From positions 2,976,001 to 3,040,000 of the forward strand of contig NZ_JBLZUR010000002.1 of NCBI RefSeq assembly GCF_048565625.1: DNA of 64,000 nt. The letters are read 5' to 3'. How positions within the stretch are numbered: position 1 is the first letter of the stretch; the number at the start of each line of letters is the position of its first letter. A model generated the notes under the pieces. That model had not been told where the DNA came from. It made no database searches and saw only the letters and a list, made by a program, of their open reading frames with translations. A program made the position numbers and the translations under genes. Source of the stretch: JBLZUR01 sp048565625 (GTDB lineage Bacteria; Pseudomonadota; Alphaproteobacteria; Sphingomonadales; Sphingomonadaceae). This document shows, in pieces, positions 8,227 through 17,345 of this stretch.

Positions 8227-8754
8227 TTGATCAGAGTGACCCCGATCGACCAGGCGCCGCCGAAGGCGGTGGAGGCGCTGCTCGACGCGGCGTTCGGCAA
8301 GGACCGGCACCAGCGCACCGCCTATCGCCTGCGCGAGGGTGCGAACCCGGTGCCCGAACTGAGCCTCGCCGCCTTCGACAATGCCAGCGCGCTGGCCGGT
8401 GTGCTGCAGAGCTGGCCGGTGGCGCTGGTCGATGGTGAAGGCGGACGGCACCCGATGGTGCTGGTCGGGCCGGTGGCGGTGCGGCCGGACCTGCAGCGCG
8501 AGGGCCTGGGGCGGCGGATGATGGAGGCGATGCTGGCGAAGGCGGATGCGGCGGCCGAGCCGGCGCTGATGCTGATCGGCGACCCGGAATATTACGGGCG
8601 GTTCTTCGGCTTCTCGGCGGTGCCGACACAGGGGTGGAGCCTGCCGGGACCGTTCGAGCGCCATCGCCTGCTGGCACGGCTGGCACCGGGGGTGACCCTT
8701 CCGGCCGAAGGATCGGTTGAGCCGGCACGCGCGGTTTTGCCGGCGGGATGCTAA
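8227..8754 (+). CDS. GNAT family N-acetyltransferase
   Basis: 175 residues from TTG 8227, with GAAGGACAGG upstream as a distant Shine-Dalgarno. The acetyl-CoA signature VAVRPDLQREGLGRRMMEAML lies at about 80-100 (Q/RxxGxG/A as REGLGRR). It is followed by a strand and the D-P-E-Y-Y-G-R-F-F-G-F segment (about 118-128) typical of the YhbS-like subgroup. The substrate is unknown. The product ends 16 nt before the tRNA nucleotidyltransferase start, so the two are probably co-transcribed. Confidence 0.85.
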   Translation: MIRVTPIDQAPPKAVEALLDAAFGKDRHQRTAYRLREGANPVPELSLAAFDNASALAGVLQSWPVALVDGEGGRHPMVLVGPVAVRPDLQREGLGRRMMEAMLAKADAAAEPALMLIGDPEYYGRFFGFSAVPTQGWSLPGPFERHRLLARLAPGVTLPAEGSVEPARAVLPAGC

Positions 8755-8770
8755 TCGCCTAAACGGCGGC

Positions 8771-9946
8771 ATGGACCGGATCGATCCGACAGGCTGGCAG
8801 GAGACAGCGGGCCTAGCGACGCTGCTCGACGCGCTCGGCGGCGATAGCGGAGACACGCGGTTCGTGGGCGGGTTCGTGCGCGACACCCTGCTGGGCGTCG
8901 GCAGCAAGGACATCGACCTTGCCGCCCGATTTGCGCCCGAGGAGACGGCGCGGCGGATCACGGCGGCGGGGTTCAAGGCGGTCCCGACGGGCATGGCACA
9001 TGGCACGGTAACGGCGGTGCTGCCGGGCGGACCGGTGGAGGTGACGACGCTACGCCGCGACGTGTCTACGGACGGCCGGCATGCCGAGGTGGCGTTCACC
9101 GACGACTGGCGCGAGGATGCGGCGCGGCGCGATTTCACCATCAATGCGCTGTCGGCTGAGCCGGCGGGCGCGGTGTTCGACTATTTCGGCGGGCTGGATG
9201 ATCTGCGCGCGGGGCTGGTGCGGTTCATCGGCGACCCGCTGACCCGCATCGCCGAGGATCACCTGCGCATCATGCGGTTCTTCCGTTTCCACGCCCGCTT
9301 CGGACGGGGCGAGCCGGATGCGGCGGCGATCGCGGCCTGCACGGCGCGCGCGAAGGACCTGATGGCGCTGTCGCGTGAGCGGATCGCGGATGAGCTGCTG
9401 AAGCTGCTGGCGCTGCCCGATCCGGTGGCGGCGGTGCGGTTGATGCTGAGGAGCGGCGTGCTCGCGGCGGTGATCCCGGAGATCACCGCCGCCGACGGCC
9501 TTGCCGGTCTGGTCGGGCGCGAGGGGGAGATTGCGCCCGATCCGCTGCGGCGGCTGGCGGCACTTCTGCCGCGCGACCCGGAGAAGGCAGGGGCGGTCGC
9601 CGCGCGGTTGAAGTTGTCGAACGCCGCGCGCAAGCGGCTGACCGAGGCGGCGGCAGTGCGGGATGAACCTGCGCGGGCGCTTGCCTACCGGCTGGGAATG
9701 GACGGGGCGGTGGACCAACTGCTGCTGGCGGGCCGCGATGTGAGCGTTCTGGTCGGCTGGGAGCGGCCCCGCTTCGATCTGTCGGGCGGCACGCTGATCG
9801 GCATGGGCCTGACGCGCGGGCCGGGGGTGGCGGCGACGTTGCAGGCGATCGAGCGGCGGTGGATCGCCGAGGATTTTCCCGGCGAGGGCCGACTGGCGGA
9901 GATCACCGCCGAGGAAGTGGCTCAGGCCTCTCGGGCGAGCATATAG
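8771..9946 (+). CDS. cca: CCA tRNA nucleotidyltransferase / poly(A) polymerase family
   Basis: 391 residues. A class II nucleotidyltransferase that adds or repairs the 3' CCA of tRNAs. Head domain: GGFVRDTLLG (about 34-43), with DIDLA carrying the two metal-binding Asp. The signature RRDFTINAL (about 121-129) and the ERxxxE-type segment LSRERIADELLKLL (about 202-215) follow. No HD domain is present. ATG 8771 is chosen because the frame extension upstream overlaps the GNAT gene. The last 25 nt overlap the 3' end of the convergent GGDEF/EAL gene. The tRNA genes of this window that could be checked encode CCA, so the main role may be repair. Confidence 0.9.
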   Translation: MDRIDPTGWQETAGLATLLDALGGDSGDTRFVGGFVRDTLLGVGSKDIDLAARFAPEETARRITAAGFKAVPTGMAHGTVTAVLPGGPVEVTTLRRDVSTDGRHAEVAFTDDWREDAARRDFTINALSAEPAGAVFDYFGGLDDLRAGLVRFIGDPLTRIAEDHLRIMRFFRFHARFGRGEPDAAAIAACTARAKDLMALSRERIADELLKLLALPDPVAAVRLMLRSGVLAAVIPEITAADGLAGLVGREGEIAPDPLRRLAALLPRDPEKAGAVAARLKLSNAARKRLTEAAAVRDEPARALAYRLGMDGAVDQLLLAGRDVSVLVGWERPRFDLSGGTLIGMGLTRGPGVAATLQAIERRWIAEDFPGEGRLAEITAEEVAQASRASI

Positions 9947-11703
9947 GCGAGCGCCTCGGCCGCCGGCAGCGGCTTGGCGAAATAATAGCCCTGCCCCTTG
10001 TTGCAGCCGAGCGCGGCGAGCTTCTCCGCGAGTTCCGCCGTTTCGATGCCCTCCGCCGTCGTCTCCATGCCGAGCGCCTCGGCCAGGCCGAGCACGGCGC
10101 GGACGATCGCCACCGAATCCTTGTCGGCGAGCATCCCCATGACGAAGCTGCGGTCGATCTTCAGCACGTCGATGGGGAGACGCTGGAGATAGGCAAGAGA
10201 CGAATAGCCGGTGCCGAAATCGTCCATCGCGACCTTGCAGGACAGCGCCTTCATTGCCTCCAGCACGCGGGTCGCGCGTTCGGGATCGCTGACGATGACG
10301 CTTTCGGTGAGTTCGAGGGTGAGGCGGTTGCCGGGCAGGCCGGTCTCACGCAGCACCTCTTCGATCGAGGAGACCACGTCGTCGCGCGCGATCTGGATAG
10401 CGGAGACGTTGACCGCCACCGAGAGCGGCAGTTCGCGGCCGACCTGCGCATCCCATTGCTTCAGCGTGCGCGCGGCTGCGGCCGTTGCCCAGCGGCCGAG
10501 CGGGAGGATGAGGCCGGATTCCTCGGCCACAGGAATGAACTCGGCGGGGGAGACGAAGCCGAATTCGGGATGGGTCCAGCGGGCCAGCGCCTCGAAGCCG
10601 GAGACCTTGCCCGAAGCGAGATCGATCAGCGGCTGGAAGGCGAGGGTCAGCTCCTCGCGCTCGATCGCACGGCGGAGTTCGGTTTCCAGAGTGAAGCGGC
10701 GGCGGGCGAGCATGGCCTCGGCCGGCTGGTAGATCTCGATATGGCCGGTGGACTTGGCGTATTTGCAGGCGAACTGCGCATTGCGGATCAGCTCTTCCGA
10801 CTGGCCCGAGCCTGCGCCACGCAAGGCGCAGCCGGCGACGCCGTCGATGCGGATCTCCAGGTCGGAGATGCGGAACGGGGCGGCGAGCGCGCTCTGGAGC
10901 CGTTGCGCGGCGCGGATCGCGTCGTCGCCCGATTCGCAGCCGCGCAGCAGCACGCCGAACTCGTTGCCGCCGAGGCGGGCCAGCAGGTCGCCCGAGCGGA
11001 GTGCGGAGACGAGGCGGCGCGCGACCGTGATGAGAAGCTCGTCACCGGCCATCGATCCGAGCGATTCGTTGATCCGGCTGAAGCGCGAGAGGTTGAGGAT
11101 GAGCACGCCGAAGCAGCTGCCCGGCGCGTCGCCTTGCGCGGCCTCCAATGCCGAGTCGACCGCCTCGTCGAAGGCGACGCGGTTCGGCAGTCCGGTCAGG
11201 CTGTCGTGCATCATCTCGGCACGCAGTGAGCGGGCGGTCTCGACCTCCGCCGTGCGGTCGATGAGGGTCACCATGCAGCGCGCAGTCTGGCCGACGAAGG
11301 GACCCATGGGCGCCAGGCGGACGGTGAAGTGGCGGGCACCGATACCGTCGCCGTCGGACCAGGCGAACTGGCGCGGGCTGTCGCATTCGCCGAGGAAGCG
11401 CTTGATCTTATGGGCAAGCGAGGTGCGGCCGAGGACGGGCAGGCCGGCGAGCGAGGTGTCGGCGAGCGCGTCCTTGGACGTCTCGCAGAGGCGCGCGAAG
11501 ATGCCGTTCACGCCCGAGATGACGTCGCCGGAGAGCGTCCGCGTGACGATCGCCGCGGCGATCGGCAGCGCTTCGAGATAGCCGTCCTGCACGGAAAGAA
11601 GGGGAACGATCGCCGGTACCGGCGTGATCGCGATCGCCTCCGCCGCAGCCTTGATCGGCAGCGACGCGGGTTCAGGAACCGGCTGGGGCTTCGATGAGCG
11701 CAT
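9922..11703 (-). CDS. GGDEF/EAL protein, probably a c-di-GMP phosphodiesterase
   Basis: 593 residues. A PAS-like region (about 45-160) leads into a GGDEF domain (about 165-320) and an EAL domain (about 335-590). The GGDEF signature reads GGNEF (in RLGGNEFGVLL), so the metal and GTP site is altered and cyclase activity is doubtful. The EAL domain keeps EALARW, VNVSAIQ, the LELTES Glu, DDFGTGYSSL, KIDRSFV, AEGIE and QGYYFAKP, so c-di-GMP hydrolysis is likely. No transmembrane segment or signal peptide is seen, so it is probably cytoplasmic. The gene ends inside cca. parC ends 28 nt upstream in the same direction. Confidence 0.92.
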   Translation of the reverse strand: MRSSKPQPVPEPASLPIKAAAEAIAITPVPAIVPLLSVQDGYLEALPIAAAIVTRTLSGDVISGVNGIFARLCETSKDALADTSLAGLPVLGRTSLAHKIKRFLGECDSPRQFAWSDGDGIGARHFTVRLAPMGPFVGQTARCMVTLIDRTAEVETARSLRAEMMHDSLTGLPNRVAFDEAVDSALEAAQGDAPGSCFGVLILNLSRFSRINESLGSMAGDELLITVARRLVSALRSGDLLARLGGNEFGVLLRGCESGDDAIRAAQRLQSALAAPFRISDLEIRIDGVAGCALRGAGSGQSEELIRNAQFACKYAKSTGHIEIYQPAEAMLARRRFTLETELRRAIEREELTLAFQPLIDLASGKVSGFEALARWTHPEFGFVSPAEFIPVAEESGLILPLGRWATAAAARTLKQWDAQVGRELPLSVAVNVSAIQIARDDVVSSIEEVLRETGLPGNRLTLELTESVIVSDPERATRVLEAMKALSCKVAMDDFGTGYSSLAYLQRLPIDVLKIDRSFVMGMLADKDSVAIVRAVLGLAEALGMETTAEGIETAELAEKLAALGCNKGQGYYFAKPLPAAEALAYMLAREA

Positions 11704-11731
11704 GACTCTGCCCTAGGGGTAAAGGGTTAAG

Positions 11732-13987
11732 TCAATGTTGAGGAGGGAATCGGTTGTCTCTGGGGAAGCCGGTCGGCGGCATGCGCCCTCCCGCACCACG
11801 CGCGGTGCGCCAGGCGGACAGATCGGTTTCGGTTCGGGTCCGACCCGAATCGCCTCCCATTGGCCAGCTGAGACCCGCATCGAATCGGAAGGCGATGGCG
11901 TCGGAGAGACCGCCATCGCGGTAGCGCTGGATCTGAGCCCCCTGCCCGCGCGTCATCTCCGGCATCTCGGCCAGGGGGAAGACGACGAGCTTGCGGTTGT
12001 CGCCGATGGCGGCGACGTAGTCGGCGTCGGCGGGCACGGGCCGCACGATCTTCAGCTTCGCACCGCTGCGGACGTTAACGACCTGCCGGCCTTTGCGCGT
12101 CTCGGCGGTGATCTCCTCCGCCTTGACCACGAAGCCCTTGCCGTCGTCGGCGGCGAGGAGGAGGCGCTGGCCGGGGATGACCGGGATGAGCCCGGTGATC
12201 GGCACCTCCCCCTCCAGATCGATCATCAGGCGGACGGGTTCGCCGAAGCCGCGCGCGCCGGGCAGCTTGTCGGCGCCAAGCGTGTAGAAGCGACCGTTCT
12301 CGGCGGCGAGGAGGAGCTTGTCGGTGGTCTGGGCGTGGAACGAGAGCTGAAGGCCGTCGCCCTCCTTGAACTTGACTCCGGCAACCGTTGCCTCGTCGGC
12401 ATGGCCCTTCATCGCGCGGATCCAGCCGCGTTGGGAGAGAATGACGGTGACCGGCTCGCGCTCGATCATCGCGGACCAGTCGATCTCCCGCGCGACGGTC
12501 GCCTCGGCAATGGTCGTGCGGCGGCGGCCGAGCGGGGTGGTCGCGGCATAACGCTGACCGAGCTTGTCGAGTTCGGCGCGGAGATGGCTGCGCTGCTTGG
12601 CGGGCGAGGCGACGAGGGCCTGGAGACGCTTCAACTCCTTGTCGAGCGAATCGCGTTCCTTCCTGATCTCCATCTCCTCCAGCCGGCGGAGCGAGCGGAG
12701 GCGCATGTTGAGGATCGCCTCCCCCTGCCGGTCCGTCAGGCCGAATTCGGCCATGAGGACGGGCTTGGGCTCATCCTCCTCGCGGATGATCTGGATGACG
12801 CGATCCAGGTTGAGATAGGCGATGAGATAGCCATCGAGCAGCTCGACCCGGTCCTCGATCTTGGCGATGCGGTGGTTCGAGCGGCGGACCAGCACCTCGA
12901 TCTGGTGTTCGAGCCAGGCGACCAGCGCCTCCTTGAGGCTCATCACGCGGGGGGTGCGGGCGGCGTCGAGGACGTTGAGGTTGAGCGGCACGCGCACTTC
13001 GAGGTCGGTCAGCCGGAACAGGCTGTCCATCAGCATCTGCGGATCGACGGTGCGGGCGCGGGGTTCGAGGACGAGGCGGATCACCTCGTCCGATTCGTCG
13101 CGGATGTCGGCGAGGATGGGGAGCTTCTTCTCGTCGATGAGCGCCGCAACCTGCTCGATCAGCTTGGCCTTCTGCACGCCATAGGGGATCTCGCTGACGA
13201 CGATGCGCCAGACGCCGCCCTTCTCCTTCTCCTCCTCCCAGCGGGCGCGGACTCGGAAGGCACCCCGGCCGGTGGCATAGGCCTCGGCGATGGCCGAGGG
13301 CGAGTCGATGATGACGCCCCCGGTGGGGAGGTCCGGCCCCTTTACATGCGCCATCAGCATGGCGTTGTCCGCCTCGGGCTGGTCGATCAGCAGGCCGGCG
13401 GCGGCGACCAGCTCGGCGACATTGTGCGGCGGGATCGATGTCGCCATGCCGACGGCGATGCCCGACGCGCCATTGGCTAGGAGATTCGGGAAGAGGCCGG
13501 GCATGACCTCCGGCTCCTCATCCTCTCCGTTGTAGGTGGGGCGGTAGTCGACGGTGCCTTCGTCGAGGCCGGCCATCAGCTCGATCGCCGTCTGCGTCAG
13601 CCGCGCCTCGGTATAGCGGTAAGCGGCGGCGTTATCCCCGTCGATATTGCCGAAATTGCCCTGCCCGTCGACCAGCGGGTAGCGGAGCGCGAAATCCTGA
13701 GCGAGGCGGACCATCGCGTCATAGACCGACTGGTCGCCATGCGGATGGTACTTGCCGATCACGTCGCCGACGACGCGGGCGCATTTCTTGTACCCGGAGG
13801 CGGGATCGAGACGGAGGAGGCGCATCGCCCAGAGGAGGCGGCGGTGCACCGGCTTCAACCCATCGCGCACGTCCGGCAGCGAGCGGGCCGTGATCGTGGA
13901 CAACGCGTAGACGAGGTAACGCTCGCTGAGCGCACTGTCGAAGGGAGCGTCGACGATCTGGTCGAAGGGATCAGCGGTGGCGGCCAT
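11732..13987 (-). CDS. parC: DNA topoisomerase IV subunit A
   Basis: 751 residues, the usual length for ParC. ParC with ParE decatenates replicated chromosomes. The N-terminal motif LPDVRDGLKPVHRRLL (about 37-52), the QRDR stretch GKYHPHGDQSVYDAM and the catalytic Tyr in AAAYRYTEARLT are visible. A C-terminal beta-propeller with degenerate repeats follows (LLLAAENGRFYTLGADKLPG, LLLAADDGKGFVVKAEE). The QRDR position equal to E. coli Ser80 is Gln and Glu84 is Asp. This Gln form is common in alphaproteobacterial ParC and may lower quinolone sensitivity. Absence of a GyrA-box supports ParC over GyrA. Confidence 0.95.
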   Translation of the reverse strand: MAATADPFDQIVDAPFDSALSERYLVYALSTITARSLPDVRDGLKPVHRRLLWAMRLLRLDPASGYKKCARVVGDVIGKYHPHGDQSVYDAMVRLAQDFALRYPLVDGQGNFGNIDGDNAAAYRYTEARLTQTAIELMAGLDEGTVDYRPTYNGEDEEPEVMPGLFPNLLANGASGIAVGMATSIPPHNVAELVAAAGLLIDQPEADNAMLMAHVKGPDLPTGGVIIDSPSAIAEAYATGRGAFRVRARWEEEKEKGGVWRIVVSEIPYGVQKAKLIEQVAALIDEKKLPILADIRDESDEVIRLVLEPRARTVDPQMLMDSLFRLTDLEVRVPLNLNVLDAARTPRVMSLKEALVAWLEHQIEVLVRRSNHRIAKIEDRVELLDGYLIAYLNLDRVIQIIREEDEPKPVLMAEFGLTDRQGEAILNMRLRSLRRLEEMEIRKERDSLDKELKRLQALVASPAKQRSHLRAELDKLGQRYAATTPLGRRRTTIAEATVAREIDWSAMIEREPVTVILSQRGWIRAMKGHADEATVAGVKFKEGDGLQLSFHAQTTDKLLLAAENGRFYTLGADKLPGARGFGEPVRLMIDLEGEVPITGLIPVIPGQRLLLAADDGKGFVVKAEEITAETRKGRQVVNVRSGAKLKIVRPVPADADYVAAIGDNRKLVVFPLAEMPEMTRGQGAQIQRYRDGGLSDAIAFRFDAGLSWPMGGDSGRTRTETDLSAWRTARGAGGRMPPTGFPRDNRFPPQH

Positions 13988-14107
13988 CAGGGGGGATTAG
14001 CAAGGGGGAGCGGAGAAAGTCACGCACGCAGCCTGAACCCATCCCTGTCCCGCCCGTTCTGGCGACCTTGGCGCCCGAGGCGTCGTGTTCTCCCGAGGAG
14101 TGGTGTG

Positions 14108-15106
14108 ATGGAGTTCGATGGGCCTTCGCGGCGGATGGTTTTGGGTGGAGCGACGATCGGGATGGCGGCGGCGGCTGCACCCGGTTTTGCCGAGGCAGCG
14201 GGCGCGGGCGGCGGTGGCGGCGCGCCGGTGCTGCGCGATCCGCGGACCAAGTACACGACCGAGCCGTTCAAGGAGCAGCCGCAGCCCTGGCCGGCGCTGC
14301 AGGGCAAGATGGATCCGAAGCCCGACAGCGGCGAGACAAGTTACACGGGATCGGGCCGGCTGGCGGGGCGCAAGGCGCTGATCACCGGCGGCGACAGCGG
14401 CATCGGACGGGCGGCGGCGATTGCCTATGCGCGCGAGGGCGCGGACGTTGCGATCAACTATTATCCGACCGAAGAGCCGGATGCTCAGGAGGTCGCGGAG
14501 TATATTCGCAAGGCCGGGCGCAAGGCGGTGCTGATCCCCGCCGATTTGCGCACCCTGCCCGCCTGCGAGAAGATCGTGGCGGATGCGGTGAAGGGGCTCG
14601 GCGGGCTCGATATCCTAGTCAACAACGCCGCCTATCAGCAGAGCAAGGCCGACATCTCGGAGATCAGCGACGAGCAGTTCGTTCGCACCTTCGAGACCAA
14701 CATCTTCGCGATGTTCCGCATCTCCAAGGCGGCGATCCCGCAGATGCCGGCCGGATCGGTCATCATCAATACGGGGTCGGTGAACTCCTATGACCCAGGC
14801 GAGGAACTGCTCGACTACGCCTCCACCAAGGGTGCGATCCTGATCTTCACCAAGGGGCTCGCCAAGCAGCTGGCGAAGAAGGGCATCCGCGTGAACATGG
14901 TGGCACCGGGTCCGTTCTGGACGCCGCTGCAGGTGGCGGGCGGACAGCTGCCCGGCACGCTGGGCGAGTTCGGGCAGGATACGCCGCTCGGCCGGGCGGG
15001 GCAGCCGGCCGAGCTGGCCGCGCTCTATGTGGCGCTGGCGTCGGACGAGACGAGCTTCACCACCGGCGGCGCATTCGGCGCGAACGGGGGCAAGGGCAAC
15101 CCGTAA
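14108..15106 (+). CDS. Tat-exported SDR family oxidoreductase (YghA-like)
   Basis: 332 residues from ATG 14108, with GAGGAG about 8 nt upstream. The N-terminus has a twin-arginine signal (SRRMVLGGATIGMAAAAA) followed by a Gly-rich linker. The SDR core begins near residue 80: TGGDSGIGRAAA (cofactor), NNAAYQ, INTGSVNSYD (catalytic Ser) and YASTK (Tyr/Lys). The KYTTEPFKEQPQPWP segment before the core is typical of the YghA/glucose dehydrogenase-like group, which reduces aldehydes or ketones. Export of an NAD(P)-dependent SDR is unusual but recurs in Sphingomonas. The cofactor source in the periplasm is unclear. Confidence 0.9.
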   Translation: MEFDGPSRRMVLGGATIGMAAAAAPGFAEAAGAGGGGGAPVLRDPRTKYTTEPFKEQPQPWPALQGKMDPKPDSGETSYTGSGRLAGRKALITGGDSGIGRAAAIAYAREGADVAINYYPTEEPDAQEVAEYIRKAGRKAVLIPADLRTLPACEKIVADAVKGLGGLDILVNNAAYQQSKADISEISDEQFVRTFETNIFAMFRISKAAIPQMPAGSVIINTGSVNSYDPGEELLDYASTKGAILIFTKGLAKQLAKKGIRVNMVAPGPFWTPLQVAGGQLPGTLGEFGQDTPLGRAGQPAELAALYVALASDETSFTTGGAFGANGGKGNP

Positions 15107-15112
15107 GCGGGT

Positions 15113-15982
15113 TCAGCGGCTCCACCGCGCGAAGATCGCGGTGGGGAGGAGGAGGCCGCGTGCCTCCTCCCGCACCGCCATCTCTCCGACCTCGACCTGT
15201 CCGCCGAGATGGGCGGTGGCCTGTTTCAGGAGTTCGCCGATGGCGAGCGCCGACATGCGCACGGCGTAGACGGTGAGGACGAGGAACTTCGACTTGTCGT
15301 CGAGGAGCGCCACGCAATCGGCGATCAGGCCGGGGAGCCCCTCCTCCAGCCGCCAGACTTCTCCATTCGGACCGCGTCCGAATTTCGGCGGGTCGAGCAT
15401 GATGCCGTCGTAGCGGCGGCCGCGGCGGACCTCGCGCGCGGCGAACTTGGTGGCGTCGTCCACCATCCAGCGGATCGGTCGATCGGCCATATCGGAAAGG
15501 AAGGCGTTGGCCTTGCCGGCGTCCACCGACTTCTTGGACGCGTCGACATGGGTGACGCGCGCGCCCTTCGCCGCCAGCGCGAGGCTGCCGACGCCGGTAT
15601 AGCCGAAGAGGTTCATCGCTTCGTCCCCCTCGGCGACCCTCTCCCGCATCCACGCCCATTGCGGGGCCATGTCGGGAAAGAAGGCGAGGTGGCGGAAGGG
15701 CGTGTTCTGGGCGAGGAAGCGGACATCCTCCCACTTCAGATGCCAGCCGCCATGCGGCACGTCGCGGGAGAGGTGCCATTTGCCGCCGCCCTCCTCATCC
15801 GACGCTCCGATGAAGTCGCCGTCTGCCTCCCAGTTCGGCGAAGCGGGTGTCCACATGGCTTGCGGTTCGGGGCGGATGAAGCGGAAGCGGCCGTAGCGTT
15901 CGAGCTTGCGGCCGTGGCCGGAGTCGATGAGGCCGTAGTCGGGCCAGGGTTCGGTGACGAGGGTGAGGAGGTTCACCTGCAT
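15113..15982 (-). CDS. Class I SAM-dependent methyltransferase (RlmI/RlmK-like catalytic domain)
   Basis: 289 residues from ATG 15982. Methyltransferase motif I is MNLFGYTGVGSLALAA (about 123-138), the acidic loop is VTHVDASKKSVD, and motif IV is LDPPKFGRG (about 192-200). The DPPKF motif and overall pattern match the catalytic half of RlmI/RlmK 23S rRNA m5C/m7G methyltransferases, but the N-terminal PUA domain is missing, so the target is uncertain. The start codon is partly made by the end of a palindromic repeat: the ATG follows GGGGAGG with no spacing, so the ribosome site is abnormal. A TTG start at 15991 is an alternative. Confidence 0.85.
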   Translation of the reverse strand: MQVNLLTLVTEPWPDYGLIDSGHGRKLERYGRFRFIRPEPQAMWTPASPNWEADGDFIGASDEEGGGKWHLSRDVPHGGWHLKWEDVRFLAQNTPFRHLAFFPDMAPQWAWMRERVAEGDEAMNLFGYTGVGSLALAAKGARVTHVDASKKSVDAGKANAFLSDMADRPIRWMVDDATKFAAREVRRGRRYDGIMLDPPKFGRGPNGEVWRLEEGLPGLIADCVALLDDKSKFLVLTVYAVRMSALAIGELLKQATAHLGGQVEVGEMAVREEARGLLLPTAIFARWSR

Positions 15983-16113
15983 CCTCCCCAAGCCTGCTTG
16001 GGGAGGGGGACCAGCCGAAGGCTGGTGGAGGGGGCGCCGCAGGCGCTGCGCGCCTCCCCTCCACCACTCGGCGGCGCCGAGCGGTCCCCCTCCCCATGTG
16101 CGATGGGGAGGAT
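15981..16113. repeat. Palindromic repeat element, family A, full copy
   Basis: 133 nt bounded by ATCCTCCCC (15981-15989) and GGGGAGGAT (16105-16113). Inside are two smaller hairpins: GACCAGCC-gaa-GGCTGGT and a GC-rich arm with CCCCTCCACCAC opposite GGTCCCCCTCCCC. It occupies almost the whole gap between the M16 peptidase stop and the methyltransferase start. Related copies lie at 41549-41603 (half) and 55241-55369 (inside truB). Confidence 0.9.
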
Positions 16114-16115
16114 GG

Positions 16116-17345
16116 TCACGCCGCCGCCATCAGCTTGCCGCCGACGCTGGCCAGCGCCTCGCCGCCGGTGATGGCGCGAGTGCCGGCGGCACGGGCCTGG
16201 GCCAGGGTAACGGCGTCGATGTTGGCGACGATCTCGGCGGGGCGGACGATGCGACCGTGGATCTGGAGCTGGCGGGCGAGGTGGTCGCAGCGGGACTGGA
16301 CGGATTCGAGACCCATGAGGAGCCCGGCCTTAGATTGGGCTTTGGCGCGGTCGAGTTCGGCCTGGGTGAAGTCCTCGGTGGTGCGGGCCATGACCTCTCG
16401 GGCGAGCGTCAGGGCGCGGGCGGCATCTCCGCGCGCGGCGGCGAGGTAGAGGCCGAGGACGCCGGCATCGTCATGCGACTGGCTCCAGGCGTAGACGGAA
16501 TAGGCGAGGCCGCGCTGTTCGCGCAGCTCCTGGAACAGGCGCGAGGACATGCCGCCACCCGCCGCGCTGGCGAAGAGCGACAGGGCGTAGACGTCTGCGT
16601 CCAAGTGGCCGAGGCCGGGATAGCCGAGCGCGAGGTGGATCTGGTCGAAACGGCGGGTGTCGTAATGAACGCCGGGCGTGAAGGCGGCGGTGGCGGTCGC
16701 CGGGCGCGTGCCGGGCGTGAGATCGCCGAAGCGCGCCTCGGCGAGCCGCTGCAGCGCGTCCTCGTCCACCGCGCCCGCTGCCGCCAGGACGAGGCCGTCG
16801 GGGCGATAGTGGGTGGTAAGCCAGTCGTGCAGATCGAGTGCGGTGATGGCGGCAATGCTGGTCTCGTTGCCGAGCACGGGGCGACCGACCGGCTGGTCGC
16901 GGAAGGCGGCGGCCTGGAGGTGGTCGAAGACGATATCGTCGGGGGTGTCGCGCGCCTCGCCGAGTTCGGAGAGAACGACCTGCTTCTCCCGCTCCAGCTC
17001 ATCCGCGTCGAAGCGGGGCGCGCGGATCAGATCGGCGATCATGTCGACAGCGAGGGTAAGGTCGGCAGGAAGGACGCGGGCGTGGAAGACGGTCGCGTCG
17101 CGCGAGGTCCAGGCGTTGAGGCTACCGCCGACATCCTCGATATCCTCGGCAATGGCGCGGGCGTCGCGGGGGCCTGCGCCCTTGAACACCATATGCTCGA
17201 CCATATGAGCGAGGCCGGAGACGGGTTCAGCCTCGGAGCGGCTGCCGACATCGGCGTAAAGGCCGACGGCGACGGTTTCGACCGAGGCCATTGGCTCGAC
17301 GGCGACCGTCAGCCCGTTGGCCAGCCGGTGAACGCGGGCGCTCAC
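16116..17345 (-). CDS. M16 family metallopeptidase
   Basis: 409 residues from GTG 17345, whose codon overlaps the thrC stop (GTGA). The inverted zinc motif HMVEH lies in GLAHMVEHMVFKGAG (about 47-61), so the N-terminal half is catalytically competent. The downstream Glu and the second, non-catalytic M16 half (about 180-400, with LFASAAGGGMSSRLFQELREQRGLAYS) are present. Length and layout match bacterial mitochondrial-processing-peptidase-like proteases, usually cytoplasmic or periplasmic oligopeptidases. No signal peptide is visible. Linkage to thrC is frequent in alphaproteobacteria. The long upstream frame extension is antisense-like and rejected. Confidence 0.93.
   Translation of the reverse strand: MSARVHRLANGLTVAVEPMASVETVAVGLYADVGSRSEAEPVSGLAHMVEHMVFKGAGPRDARAIAEDIEDVGGSLNAWTSRDATVFHARVLPADLTLAVDMIADLIRAPRFDADELEREKQVVLSELGEARDTPDDIVFDHLQAAAFRDQPVGRPVLGNETSIAAITALDLHDWLTTHYRPDGLVLAAAGAVDEDALQRLAEARFGDLTPGTRPATATAAFTPGVHYDTRRFDQIHLALGYPGLGHLDADVYALSLFASAAGGGMSSRLFQELREQRGLAYSVYAWSQSHDDAGVLGLYLAAARGDAARALTLAREVMARTTEDFTQAELDRAKAQSKAGLLMGLESVQSRCDHLARQLQIHGRIVRPAEIVANIDAVTLAQARAAGTRAITGGEALASVGGKLMAAA

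Noticed and set aside
9859..11229. 456-codon frame antisense to the GGDEF/EAL gene
   Set aside because: Composition artefact of GC-rich codons; the sense strand has complete EAL motifs.
11735..13480. 581-codon frame antisense to parC
   Set aside because: Shadow frame without homology signal; parC on the other strand is certain.
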